Virus record (IMG/VR): IMGVR_UViG_3300005613_000018
Span: 35,610 to 99,609 of that record
Source of the DNA: a virus
Length of the DNA: 64,000 nt
Direction: 5' to 3' (one strand)
Program-made: the position numbers and the translations under genes
Notes under the pieces: generated by a model
The model's database searches: none
Told to the model about the DNA's origin: nothing
What the model saw: the letters and a program-made list of their open reading frames with translations, nothing else
In this document: in pieces, positions 30,201 to 40,255 of the stretch
Numbering within the stretch: position 1 is the stretch's first letter
Layout of the letters: every line of letters begins with the position of its first letter

Positions 30201-33200
30201 TAAATTCTCATTGACAGAAATTGGTACAGGATCAACCGCTGCTGATTATTATTATAACAATAATATCTTTAAAAATTTAACTTCTGATGGTAATGGTTCA
30301 TTTAACTACGAACCAATAACGGTAACTGTTGATGGTATAATTGGTGTATCGACTTCTTCAGGTCAAGATTTTTCTTGTAAGGTTCAACCAATTTTCAGAG
30401 GTTCTTTAGATTCGATAAGTTTAGAAAGTGGTGGAAGTAAATATGGTTCCTCTGAAGTTATCAATTTCAATAGACAACCAAGTATTTCATTTTTTAGTGG
30501 AGAAAATGCACAATTAGTTCCAATCATAAAGAATGGCCAGATAACAAAAGTTGAAGTTACTAACTCCGGAAGGGGATATAATTCACCACCAAATCTTACT
30601 ATAGTAAGTGGAACTGGTAAGAATGCTGTATTGACTCCAGTTATATCAAATGGTGAAATAACTGAGGTGAAAGTTATTAAAGGTGGTGCTGGATATGTGA
30701 GAGATAAAACTTCTATCATTATAACTCCTGCAGGATCAGGTGCAAAATCTGATGTTGGTATCAAAATTTGGACAGTCAATTTATTTGAGAGAAATTTTGA
30801 TAACATTAGAGATGACGATGGATTTATTTCTGGGAATATAAGTGATGAGAGTCTTCAATATTCACACTTATATGCTCCAAGACCTTTAAGGAAAAGTACT
30901 TATTCGATATCTGGAAATGATGAGGATAATACCGTTTATGGTACTCCTGATTTGATTTTTGATGGGACTGAAATTGATAGTAGATACCATTCCCCAATTA
31001 TAGGTTGGGCATATGATGGAAATCCAATTTATGGCCCATATGGTTTCTCAAATAAGGATGGTACTGGATCAATTCGTAGAATGAAATCTGGATATGTAAA
31101 TCAATCAATGAAATTGGATAGACCTAATTTTAGTTCGGGATTTTTTATTGAAGATTTTAGATATGTTGGAAATGGTGATCTAGATGAAAACAATGGAAGA
31201 TATTGTGTAACCCCAGATTATCCAAATGGTGTCTATGCATATTTTTCAACTATAAATCAAAATGTGGATAGTGATGGCCCATTCGTTGATCACAGAAGAC
31301 CAGTTTTTCCATATTTAATTGGTAATACCTACAAATCGATTCCAAATAATTTCAATTTCAGAAGTATATCTAATCAAACTGATTATAATTTACAAACTAA
31401 TACTTGGTTAAGATATATTATACCATATCACATAAGGAGGAGTAATAGTAGATATGATTATATCTTTGATTCAGATTCAATCAAAAAACAAACAATTGAA
31501 GTAACTTCATCACTTAGAGGTGAAGTTCAAAGTGTAGGAATAATTACTGGTGGAGACAACTACAAAATTGGAGATGAGGTTGTTTTCAATAATGAAAACA
31601 CTGGTGGATTTGATGCAACAGCTAAAGTTTCTAGAATCAGTGGTAAGGAAATTGATACGATAAGTCTTAATACTGAGACTAATAGTAATGTTGAATTTTT
31701 ACCAATATCAAATCTATTCACAGGTTTTACTACAACTCCTCACAATTTATTATCCAATGATGTAGTTCAAATTGTTGGTCTTTCTAGTTATTACAAAGGA
31801 TTTGATGGTTCTTATGTTGTAGGAATCAATACATCTACATGGACTTTAACATCAGGAATTCAATCAGCAACATCTACTGGAATAGTTACTTACATCAATG
31901 TATCTGGATCTTTTGATTATCCAATTGTGAGAGAAAATGATATTCTTGGAATTGGTACAGAAAAAGTAAAAGTATTGAATATTGATAGGTTAAATTCAAG
32001 ATTCCGTGTATTGAGAGAACAGGAATCTACAGTTGGATCTGCACACACTAGATCTACAAAAATTTACGAAGATAGTTCAAAATTTACTGTAAATGTAGGT
32101 TCAATAAAAACTACTAGAATCTTTAAGGTCAATAGAGAACTCTATTTTGATCCTTCAGAATCTGTTGGAATTGGAACAGCACTTGGAACAGGTATTGGTA
32201 ATACGATTACATTTTCCAATCCAGGTGCTGGAATTACACAAGTTTTTGTATCTCCACAAAGAATTTATTATCCAAAGCATGGATTAAAACTAAATGATCC
32301 AATTACTTATTCTTCAAACGGTGGAACTTCCATTCAAGTTTGGAATGGTACTGATTCGTATAAAGATCTCACGGATTATCCAAATCTGTTTGCTGCTAAC
32401 ATTACCGATAACCATATTGGTATAAGTTCCAATAAAATTGGAATAGGTACTACAGGATCTTATATTGGTTTGGGGACAGATAGTGCACTTCTTTATTTTA
32501 CAAGTGTTGGAACTGGAAATACACATAGTTTTAAAACAAATCTCAATAATGTTCTAAGTGGTAAAGTTGATAAAAATGTTGTTACTGTATCCACAGCATC
32601 ATCACATTCTTTGACTGTAAGAGATAAAATTAATATCAATGTGAAACCAAAAGATGTTATCACTGTTCAAGTGAAGTATGATGATTATAATAGAAGAATA
32701 GTATTTGATCCAAAATCATTCACCTCTGGTGATGTTAACATTACAAAAAATACTATTCAATTTTCTTCTGGAGACTTCAAGACTGGAGATAGAGTGATAC
32801 ATATTTCCTCATCACCATCTGGAGGTTTGATTAATGAGGAAATGTATTATGTAATTACTTACGATCAAACAGAAATTAGATTGGTTAGAAATCATAGTGA
32901 TTTGACATCTCAATCACCAAATTTTGTCAATATCACTACTGCTGGAAGTGGAACACTTTCAAGAATTAATCCAAGTGTAAATGTAAGTAAAAACAATACT
33001 TTAAAGTTTGATTTATCAGACTCTTCTTTAGCATTTACTAATAATTCTAATTTATATTCAGCATTTAATCTGAATTTGTATAGTGATAAAAATTTCTTAA
33101 ACGAATTTCTTTCTTTACCAGAAACCTCTTCATTTGAGGTGAAGAGAAATGGTAGACCAGGTATAGATTCTAATGCAAACCTAACTTTATTTGTAAGTGA

Positions 33201-36200
33201 TTTTGTTCCATCTATTTTATATTACAAATTCAATCAATTGAATCTTGACATTTTACCAGATTTTAAAAAATCTGTTATTGATAACACTGTTAATGGAAGT
33301 AATCAAATCAATCTCATCGAATCACCATATAATGGATCATATTCAATTACTAGTGTCGGGTCAACAACATTTACTTATAATATAACTTCATCACCCAAAG
33401 TTACCACATATAATTCTTCAAATTCTTCATCATCTTATAATACAAATTCTTCATCGGCTCTAGGATCTGTAGAAAAAGTAGATGTTTTAAATGGTGGAAG
33501 TTCTTATGAAACTTTACCAGGAATAACAACAGTATCAAGTACCAATGGAACTGGTGTAATTTTAGAAGCTTTCAGTGAAAACATTGGAAAAATCACTGGG
33601 TATAAGTTTAATGAAATCGGATTCAATTATCCTACAGATAATACGATAAGATTAACTGCCAATTTACCAGAAATTTTAAATATAGATCCATTCTCCTCTT
33701 TTGAAAGTATTGGTATTACTTCTGGTGGTCGAAACTATCTGGTGGCTCCAAAATTAGTAGTTCTTGATGGATTTACAAATGAAGTTGTTAAAGATATTGA
33801 TATATTTTACAATTTAGGAGATACTGAGGTAACAATTTTGCAGAATACTTTTGGAATTTACAACATAAATCCAAGAATCATTCCAACAAATAACAGTAAT
33901 GGTGTAGGAATTTCTTCAATAATATACACATCTTCAACTAAAAATGTCCGTGTTTATTTGAATGAACTCTTTGGTGCTTCTGATACTTTCCCATTTGCAA
34001 TTGGATCAAAAGTTTTAGTTGAGGGGGTGAGTGTTGGTTCTGGTTCTACTGGAAAAGGTTATAATTCTCAAAAATATAATTATCAACTCTTTAGTCTTAC
34101 TGGAGTCAACACATCTCTTGGTGGATCTGGTGCATATGTAGATTACAGTCTTGAAGGATTTATTAGTAGTGGTGAAACTCCAGGATCTATGGATTTAATA
34201 AATTCTTATGGTAGAATAATTCCAGAAGACCAGTTCCCTATATTTAATCCTACCCTTAAAACAAATCAATTGTTGGTCGGTGAGACAGTGGTATCTGGGT
34301 CAAAAGTTGGGATTGTACAAAGATGGAATTCTACAGCTGAATACTTATTTGTTTCTTCCTCCGATGAATTTTTAGATGGTGAAATAATTCAAGGATTAAC
34401 ATCCAAGTCAAAAGCTGCAATTAAAAAACAAATTGAATTTGACGCAGAAATCATTGTTGGTTCTGGCACTACATTCATTAACGGTTGGGAACAAATTTAC
34501 GGATTCTTAAATAATAATTTACAAAAAATACCAAATAATGAATACTATCAAAAATTCTCATATTCTCTCAAATCAAGAATACCCTATGACACTTGGAATG
34601 ATCCAGTAAGTTCACTTGATCATACAGCTGGATTTGAGAAGTTCTCCGATCTTCAAGTAATAAGTATTCGAGATGATAGTCGTCCATCAGTTACCTTACC
34701 AGAAGATAGTAATTTAGAACTAACTGTTGATATTGTTGGTGAAGCTGATCTCAATTGTGTTTATGATTTTGACAATGTTACTGAGACAGTTATAAACAAT
34801 GATGGTACTTTAATATCTAAAGAAATAAATTTCAATAATAAATTCTTAGTAGATTTTTATGAGTCTATAGGAAATAGGGTTCTTTATATTGATGACATTA
34901 GTTATCTATTTAATAGTAACATTAGACCAACACAATTCACTTCAGTTTCAAAATTCCCACTATCATATAGATATAATAAAATAATTACTTTTGCAAAAGA
35001 TACTGTTTATAGCGACGAAAGACAAGCCTCGATCGTTTCTTTGATACAAAAAGCTAATACTGCTTATCTACAAGAATATGCAACTATTGATACAGTAACG
35101 GAATTAGGATCTTTTGATTATCTTGTTCCAACTGATAATCCTAATGGAGAATGGAATTTAACATTCTATCCAATTAAATCAGAATACAATAACTATGATT
35201 TATCTACAGTTTCATTCAGTAGTATAGATGGTATTGTTGGTGTCGGAAGTACGGATATTGGAGACATTGTTCATATAAGTTCTTCTCAGACAAATGTTGC
35301 TGTAGCTACGACCACTACAATCGTATCAATTTCTTCAACTTATAGATCTGCAAAAATACTTGTAGATCTGGAAGATACTTCTCAAGAACATTATGGAACA
35401 GAACTGAGTATTATTCATGATGGAACTAATGTCTATGAACTGGAGTATGGATCTATTGTTACAAATGGAACTTCTGGATTTGGAACTTTCTATTCTTATA
35501 TTGATGGTGGAAATATTAAGATAGACTTTACACCAAGTGTTGGTGTCGCATTGACAGCAAATGCATCAATTGTTTCAATATCCGACAACTCTACTGGTAT
35601 TGGAAGTATTCGTTTAAGTGTTGCTGATTTAATAACAAATTATAAATCTATTCCTTCTTCTGGTTCACCATCAGCTGTAGGCATAGCTTCTTATGATCAA
35701 AGATTCTACAATACATCATATAATATTATAACCGTCGAAGACACTACTAATAGTCAGTATGAAACATTCGAGGTTCTTGTTTTAAATTCATCCAATATTC
35801 AAACTTTTGTTGAATATGGAAATGTTCAATCTGGTGGATCAATTGGAACTATAGGTATAAGTTCCACTGGCAATTACATTAGTATTGATTTCACTCCCAA
35901 TCCAAGTACGGCAGTTCAAGTCAGAACATTTGAAATTCCAATACAAATTTTTGACGATAATACTAGACCTGAAGAAATTGATTTAAATAATGAATCAATT
36001 ATTTGCAATGACGGAAGATATACAGGATCTCTTCTTGATCTAAAAACAACATTTGACATTACACATAAAGGAATTGATGTTTTTGAAAGGGAAATTGATG
36101 GGTCAAGTACAGAATTTGTTGATTTAGTTGATAATCAAATAATTATTACTGAACATTTCTTTGTTACTGGAGAAAAAATTGATTATCAAGCTGTTGTTAA

Positions 36201-39200
36201 TGGATTGAACCCTAATGCTAGCCCAATTTCAATAGCCTCCACAAATGTACCAGGTGTTGGAGTTACGGATAAACTGCCATCAACAGTTTATGTTGTGAAG
36301 GATTCTGATGTAAGAATAAGACTTGCAGGTTCGGCTGAAGATGCATTAGCATCTGACCCAGTAACATTTGATTTTACTTCAGTTGGAGTTGGTACTGTTC
36401 ATAGACTCACTTCTACTAATCAAAATTCTAAAGTTTTGATTGCGGTTGATAATATGATTCAATCACCTATTGTTTCTTCTGGAGTCACAGCCCTCCTAAA
36501 TGAGAATATTGTTTTTGATACCAGATTTGAAATATCTGGTGTTACTTCGATTAGTTCTAGTGATCTTCTTCAAATTGATGATGAAATTGTCTATGTTACA
36601 GATGTTGGTATTGGTGGTGAAAATAATGTTGACGTAAGAAGAGCATGGATGGGTACAGTTATTGCAAGCCATAATACAAATTCATTAGTTACCAAAATTA
36701 TTGGAAATTATAATATTACCAGAAACACATTGAATTTTTCACAAGCTCCATATGGTCAGGTTCCATTGAGTACTTCATTTCTTGGACCTGAAGAAGTTGA
36801 TTGGACAGGTATAACTACTAATTCAACTTTCCAAGGAAGAACCTTCTTAAGATCTGGTATTGAAAATAGTTCAGAACACACTTATTCTGATAATTATATT
36901 TTTGATGATATATCTGAAGAATTCACTGGTGTTCAAAGTTCTTTTACATTAAAATCTAATGAATCCAATGTATCAGGAATATCTACTTGGAATTCAATTA
37001 TACTAGTTAATGGTATATTCCAACAACCTAGGAGAATTTCTGATTTTTCACAAAGTGGTGATTATGATCTTCAGGAGGGAAGTGGAATCACAACTATAAC
37101 ATTTACTGGATCTAATAGTGTTCCAGAAGGATATGATCCAAATAGAACTAGTCTTCCATTGGGTGGTTCAATTATCTCTCTCGCTTCCACTGAAGGATTT
37201 GGATATCAACCTTTAGTTGCAGCTGGAGGAACAGCTGTTGTTTCGACTTCCGGAACTATTTCCTCAATTAGTATTGGAAATAGTGGATCTGGTTACAGAG
37301 TAGGAGTTCAAACAATAGTCAATGTTGGAGTTCAAACATATAGTTCAGGAACTCCTAATATAGAATTTATTGGAACTGCATCAATTAGTGGGGGAAACAT
37401 TGTTAGTGTTGCGATTACTAATCCTGGAAGTGGATATACATCAACCAATCCACCATTGGTTGTTTTCGATGAACCACTAAGATATGAAGACATTCCACTT
37501 CAATATAGTTCTGTTTCTGCAGTTGGATCGGGACTAAGTGCAACTGTCAATATAACAGTTGGTCAGGGTTCTAGTATAATTAACTTTACTCTTCAAGATA
37601 CTGGATATGGATTTGGAAATGGTGAAATATTAACTGTTCCTATTGGTGGGACAACAGGAATTCCTACAGATACTAGTAAAACATTTAGTGAGTTTCGATT
37701 AACAATCGATAGAATATATAATGATAGTTTCAATGGTTGGAGTATTGGTGTTCTTGATGTTCTAGATAACATCGATCAATTTTTTGATGGGACAAGAAAA
37801 TCATTTAGACTGAGAAAGAATGGTGAACTGTTCGCAATCTCATCATCCAAAGGTTCGAATATTGATGTTGAACAAACTTTATTGATTTTCATAAATGATA
37901 TCCTTCAAGAACCATCTCTTTCTTATAGTATGAAAGGAAGTAGTATTATAGAATTTGATGAACCACCAACTCAAGGTGATACTTCTAAGATTTTATTTTA
38001 TAAAGGAAGTGGTGATGATGTTGATGTTATTTTTAGAGATATTTTACCTACTGTTAAAGTTGGTGACTCTTTAAATATCAATAATGATCCAAACAAAGGT
38101 CAAAGTTCTGGTTTAGATCAAGATGATAGAATTGTAACTGATATACTAACTGTAGATAGTGTTAATACAAATCCTTATCTTGGCCCAGGAATAACCACAG
38201 ATGCAACTTTATCGAGACCAGTCACTTGGTGTAAACAAACAACGGATAAAGTGATTGATGGCATAAAGATTGGAAAGGATAGAGAAAATTATGAACCTTT
38301 AATATACCCATCCTCTTTTATCATCCAATCTGTCGGTGTCGGATCTACATTAGTTTATGTAGATAGTGTTAGACCGTTATTCAATTCACAAAATGAAGCT
38401 TTGGTAAAGGCTTTTCAAGATAAGATAGACATCACTTCACAAGATGTTACTGTTGGAGCTTCAGCTACTGTTACTGTTTCCTCAGCTGGAACAATCACTT
38501 CAGTAAATATTGTAAATGCTGGTTCTGGATATACAGATGCACCATCAGTTACTATTGGAAATCCAATTGGTCTTGGAACTGAATCTAGAGCTACTGTAAC
38601 TTCTACAATTTCTGTTGGAGGAACTGTTACTGGATTTACCATTACAAGTCCAGGAACCGGATATACTTCCACTAATTTACCACCAGTATTGATTTCAGAA
38701 CAAAATACAGTTAGAGTAGGAGAAGTTGGTGTTTCTTCTTATCAAGGTGACTATGGAACTTTAGTAGGATTTGGTTTGACTACACAAAGTTCTCAAAATA
38801 AACTCATAGTTGATTTTTATATTCCTACCGATTCTTTTATGAGAGATGATGACTATGTTGGCACCGGAATTACAATAAGTGGAATTTCTACCGGAGATTA
38901 CTTTACCTTATTTAACACGAATGTAGCTATTACTACAACAGGAACTGTTATATCTGAATCGATAGATGGAACTGTTATTGGAGTAACTACGACATTCCTT
39001 GATAATGTATATCAGGTTTCTAGTGTTTATACAGAACAGAGTGAAGTCATCGGTGTTGGTACTACAGCTATAAGAAGAGTATTTGCAAATATAGTTGGTT
39101 ACTCGACAGTATCATTTGACAGTCTTTCAGAATCTTTTGATTCTACTAGTTTCACTTTTGATAGTAATGTTTTTGATGTTTTAGGTGGTGGAATTTCTTC

Positions 39201-39360
39201 TGATAGAAACTTTGGAGACTTTAGTTGGGGTAAGATTGTACTAACCACACCACTGAAAAGGAATTCATTCAATTTCTATGGTAATAATGGATATAGTGGA
39301 ATATCTACATCGGCTGTTGTTTCAAGATCTAACCCTTTAAAATTTAAAAACTATATTTAA
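27274..39360 (+). CDS. 7: Giant baseplate wedge initiator gp7-like protein with YHYH domain
   Basis: 4028 residues against 1032 in T4. The N-terminus VDRVKFQNIVASQLPRYVREDFPLLVDFLEQYY and its place between gp6 and gp8/gp9-type genes identify it as the cyanophage gp7. Near residues 1240-1330 is a YHYH-type segment (GWAYDGNPIYGPYGF ... YPNGVYAYFSTI), a domain of cyanobacterial and marine proteins. Numerous beta modules carry the GxGY signature (GSGYDVINPP, GRGYNSPPNLTI, GSGYTDAPSVTIG), clustered near 735, 1100-1140, 3350-3410 and 3745-3800. gp7 nucleates the wedge in T4; the added domains probably decorate the baseplate. No internal stop is seen over 12.1 kb. Confidence 0.85.
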   Translation: MAVDRVKFQNIVASQLPRYVREDFPLLVDFLEQYYLSQEVQSGTLDLIQNIDQYVKVEELTNLKNSTVLGADLSITGTTITCSLDDNFTEGFVDTNGLIKIDDEIIFYETKTDTTFEGCVRGFSGVTSYQKSNTPDELVFSNSSITSHKSGAIIYNLNVIFLQEFLKKLKNQITPGFQDRSLASNLNQKNFIYNVDSFYKTKGTDRSFKILFGALYGEDVEVIHPSEYLFRPSDADYRVTQDFVVKAVRGNPLELKNLTLYQNTTGARGSVSDVEKINYSEGDYYKISVDYGYQRDIDVDGTIYSQFSPNPVTKILNDVSINSTTIDVDSTSSFPEAGSLAVKDIDNNDLLLSYSGKNITQFLNVTGVRNRISSKSDIELNDYSYAFVGFDRSREIRVRITSTLKDLQLSKSHSYKKGDLISVKNFGYTKTNEKLKNWNYNVKSKFDVKSVNQIDLSEEKYSIKTYNDIELKPGYNFLIQNSTKTVSTIGYVLSVNSSNSFIAKISANLNLNDTYTIENQILKGNSTEYPILKQYFANVQNTYVNSSDNILVSSNSIPNYYNIITNPYDKKIKFSGTFTSTQTLNLLNHGFYTGDVVYYQPSIIETVSTDVDGIQTITESINGFEDVDEGVYYVGRVDSNNFKLARSKGNLFVNKFITLNGTVKDNEIIYYNFFNKNVLPQSIYREITNPSNIETTYETEPGYTGILINGVEILNYKSSDVVYYGEIEEIVISSPGSGYDVINPPSLIISDEVGTGATGKCSVSGKLERIEIIDPGFDYVNTPIVKINGGNGRDAAAEVNLISLDNEVIFNSESTSSDVNLTNDTIGFSTFHKFRDYEKIVYLTNSQTSVGGISTGSFYYVGIVNDKTIKLYKNQSDSISGINTISLTSYGTGTQIIKSSEKKQVVSDILVTNSGYGYENKERIIPTSGISTSLNQILISNHGYSSKDIVRYTAGSSPISGISENKNYYVVKVDDDKFSLTEIGTGSTAADYYYNNNIFKNLTSDGNGSFNYEPITVTVDGIIGVSTSSGQDFSCKVQPIFRGSLDSISLESGGSKYGSSEVINFNRQPSISFFSGENAQLVPIIKNGQITKVEVTNSGRGYNSPPNLTIVSGTGKNAVLTPVISNGEITEVKVIKGGAGYVRDKTSIIITPAGSGAKSDVGIKIWTVNLFERNFDNIRDDDGFISGNISDESLQYSHLYAPRPLRKSTYSISGNDEDNTVYGTPDLIFDGTEIDSRYHSPIIGWAYDGNPIYGPYGFSNKDGTGSIRRMKSGYVNQSMKLDRPNFSSGFFIEDFRYVGNGDLDENNGRYCVTPDYPNGVYAYFSTINQNVDSDGPFVDHRRPVFPYLIGNTYKSIPNNFNFRSISNQTDYNLQTNTWLRYIIPYHIRRSNSRYDYIFDSDSIKKQTIEVTSSLRGEVQSVGIITGGDNYKIGDEVVFNNENTGGFDATAKVSRISGKEIDTISLNTETNSNVEFLPISNLFTGFTTTPHNLLSNDVVQIVGLSSYYKGFDGSYVVGINTSTWTLTSGIQSATSTGIVTYINVSGSFDYPIVRENDILGIGTEKVKVLNIDRLNSRFRVLREQESTVGSAHTRSTKIYEDSSKFTVNVGSIKTTRIFKVNRELYFDPSESVGIGTALGTGIGNTITFSNPGAGITQVFVSPQRIYYPKHGLKLNDPITYSSNGGTSIQVWNGTDSYKDLTDYPNLFAANITDNHIGISSNKIGIGTTGSYIGLGTDSALLYFTSVGTGNTHSFKTNLNNVLSGKVDKNVVTVSTASSHSLTVRDKININVKPKDVITVQVKYDDYNRRIVFDPKSFTSGDVNITKNTIQFSSGDFKTGDRVIHISSSPSGGLINEEMYYVITYDQTEIRLVRNHSDLTSQSPNFVNITTAGSGTLSRINPSVNVSKNNTLKFDLSDSSLAFTNNSNLYSAFNLNLYSDKNFLNEFLSLPETSSFEVKRNGRPGIDSNANLTLFVSDFVPSILYYKFNQLNLDILPDFKKSVIDNTVNGSNQINLIESPYNGSYSITSVGSTTFTYNITSSPKVTTYNSSNSSSSYNTNSSSALGSVEKVDVLNGGSSYETLPGITTVSSTNGTGVILEAFSENIGKITGYKFNEIGFNYPTDNTIRLTANLPEILNIDPFSSFESIGITSGGRNYLVAPKLVVLDGFTNEVVKDIDIFYNLGDTEVTILQNTFGIYNINPRIIPTNNSNGVGISSIIYTSSTKNVRVYLNELFGASDTFPFAIGSKVLVEGVSVGSGSTGKGYNSQKYNYQLFSLTGVNTSLGGSGAYVDYSLEGFISSGETPGSMDLINSYGRIIPEDQFPIFNPTLKTNQLLVGETVVSGSKVGIVQRWNSTAEYLFVSSSDEFLDGEIIQGLTSKSKAAIKKQIEFDAEIIVGSGTTFINGWEQIYGFLNNNLQKIPNNEYYQKFSYSLKSRIPYDTWNDPVSSLDHTAGFEKFSDLQVISIRDDSRPSVTLPEDSNLELTVDIVGEADLNCVYDFDNVTETVINNDGTLISKEINFNNKFLVDFYESIGNRVLYIDDISYLFNSNIRPTQFTSVSKFPLSYRYNKIITFAKDTVYSDERQASIVSLIQKANTAYLQEYATIDTVTELGSFDYLVPTDNPNGEWNLTFYPIKSEYNNYDLSTVSFSSIDGIVGVGSTDIGDIVHISSSQTNVAVATTTTIVSISSTYRSAKILVDLEDTSQEHYGTELSIIHDGTNVYELEYGSIVTNGTSGFGTFYSYIDGGNIKIDFTPSVGVALTANASIVSISDNSTGIGSIRLSVADLITNYKSIPSSGSPSAVGIASYDQRFYNTSYNIITVEDTTNSQYETFEVLVLNSSNIQTFVEYGNVQSGGSIGTIGISSTGNYISIDFTPNPSTAVQVRTFEIPIQIFDDNTRPEEIDLNNESIICNDGRYTGSLLDLKTTFDITHKGIDVFEREIDGSSTEFVDLVDNQIIITEHFFVTGEKIDYQAVVNGLNPNASPISIASTNVPGVGVTDKLPSTVYVVKDSDVRIRLAGSAEDALASDPVTFDFTSVGVGTVHRLTSTNQNSKVLIAVDNMIQSPIVSSGVTALLNENIVFDTRFEISGVTSISSSDLLQIDDEIVYVTDVGIGGENNVDVRRAWMGTVIASHNTNSLVTKIIGNYNITRNTLNFSQAPYGQVPLSTSFLGPEEVDWTGITTNSTFQGRTFLRSGIENSSEHTYSDNYIFDDISEEFTGVQSSFTLKSNESNVSGISTWNSIILVNGIFQQPRRISDFSQSGDYDLQEGSGITTITFTGSNSVPEGYDPNRTSLPLGGSIISLASTEGFGYQPLVAAGGTAVVSTSGTISSISIGNSGSGYRVGVQTIVNVGVQTYSSGTPNIEFIGTASISGGNIVSVAITNPGSGYTSTNPPLVVFDEPLRYEDIPLQYSSVSAVGSGLSATVNITVGQGSSIINFTLQDTGYGFGNGEILTVPIGGTTGIPTDTSKTFSEFRLTIDRIYNDSFNGWSIGVLDVLDNIDQFFDGTRKSFRLRKNGELFAISSSKGSNIDVEQTLLIFINDILQEPSLSYSMKGSSIIEFDEPPTQGDTSKILFYKGSGDDVDVIFRDILPTVKVGDSLNINNDPNKGQSSGLDQDDRIVTDILTVDSVNTNPYLGPGITTDATLSRPVTWCKQTTDKVIDGIKIGKDRENYEPLIYPSSFIIQSVGVGSTLVYVDSVRPLFNSQNEALVKAFQDKIDITSQDVTVGASATVTVSSAGTITSVNIVNAGSGYTDAPSVTIGNPIGLGTESRATVTSTISVGGTVTGFTITSPGTGYTSTNLPPVLISEQNTVRVGEVGVSSYQGDYGTLVGFGLTTQSSQNKLIVDFYIPTDSFMRDDDYVGTGITISGISTGDYFTLFNTNVAITTTGTVISESIDGTVIGVTTTFLDNVYQVSSVYTEQSEVIGVGTTAIRRVFANIVGYSTVSFDSLSESFDSTSFTFDSNVFDVLGGGISSDRNFGDFSWGKIVLTTPLKRNSFNFYGNNGYSGISTSAVVSRSNPLKFKNYI

Positions 39361-39363
39361 TAT

Positions 39364-39371
39364 TATAAATA
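39364..39371 (+). promoter_or_regulatory. Late promoter (TATAAATA)
   Basis: Perfect late box four bases after the gp7 stop and 19 bases before the gp9/gp10-type gene. Confidence 0.8.
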
Positions 39372-39390
39372 ATCAAAAAGAATAAAAATA

Positions 39391-40248
39391 ATGTCAAAAT
39401 TAGGAATTAGTACGGGAACAACTCCTAATGATGGAACCGGAGACACTTTACTTCAAGGTGCAGTAAAGGTAAATTCAAATTTTGATGAAGTTTATACTTT
39501 TTTGGGTGACGGATCTTCATTAACAACAATTGATAATAATAAGTTAACAAATTCTACAGTTTCTTATGGTGGTGTTCAATTATCTTTAGGTACTGCAGAT
39601 GCAACACCAGCATTTGATTTAAGTGATGCTACCAATTACCCATATTCAAGCCTTACTGGTATCACTACTGAAATTGTAGGAGATACCTCACCACGACTTG
39701 GTGGTAATTTAAATCTTAATAGTAATGATATTACTGGAACTGGTAATGTAAACATTACTGGATCTGTCACCGCAACATCATTTAGTGGGAGTGGATCCAA
39801 TATTACTGGTATTTCTACTCTCAACATCACTAATTATGGTGTTGGATTTGGTAATACAAATACACTACAAAGTAGAACAATAGTTTCTGGTTCAACAACA
39901 TCTATTGCAAACAATGGAATTGGAAATACTGACATTACTGGATTTAAGTCCTATTCACTAATGAAGGTTGGTTTATCTACAGAAGGGTGGTTAAGAATAT
40001 ATACTGATAGTGTATCAAGAGATACTGATGTTTCCAGAAGTGTTGGAGAAGATCCTTTACCTGGAAGTGGAGTGATTGCTGAAGTTGTAACAACAGGAAT
40101 CTCGACAACACAAATTATTTCACCTTTTGTAACTGGTGGTAATTTGGATGAACCAGAAACTACAACAATCTATGTATCAATTAAGAATCTTTCAGGTTCT
40201 ACTCAAGCAATTACAGCAAATCTCACAATTCTTCAACTGGAGGCATAA
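39391..40248 (+). CDS. Baseplate gp9/gp10-type protein (tail-fibre connector family)
   Basis: 285 residues (T4 gp9 is 288). The N-terminus GISTGTTPNDGTGDTLLQGAVKVNSNFDEVYTFLGDG matches the shared baseplate-binding segment at the start of T4 gp9 and gp10 (DDGTGD...GG.K.N.NFDE.Y..LGDG). The middle carries TATSFSGSGSNITGI, the same beta motif as the fibre at 1768; the C-terminal half is beta-rich. In T4, gp9 joins the long fibre to the baseplate, so this may do so here. Own late promoter upstream; the next gene starts eight bases later. Confidence 0.72.
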   Translation: MSKLGISTGTTPNDGTGDTLLQGAVKVNSNFDEVYTFLGDGSSLTTIDNNKLTNSTVSYGGVQLSLGTADATPAFDLSDATNYPYSSLTGITTEIVGDTSPRLGGNLNLNSNDITGTGNVNITGSVTATSFSGSGSNITGISTLNITNYGVGFGNTNTLQSRTIVSGSTTSIANNGIGNTDITGFKSYSLMKVGLSTEGWLRIYTDSVSRDTDVSRSVGEDPLPGSGVIAEVVTTGISTTQIISPFVTGGNLDEPETTTIYVSIKNLSGSTQAITANLTILQLEA

Positions 40249-40255
40249 GTAAAAA

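Noticed and set aside
30384-30806. 140-residue minus-strand ORF inside gp7
   Set aside because: Lies within the repetitive GxGY part of gp7; proline-rich low-complexity shadow with no start context.
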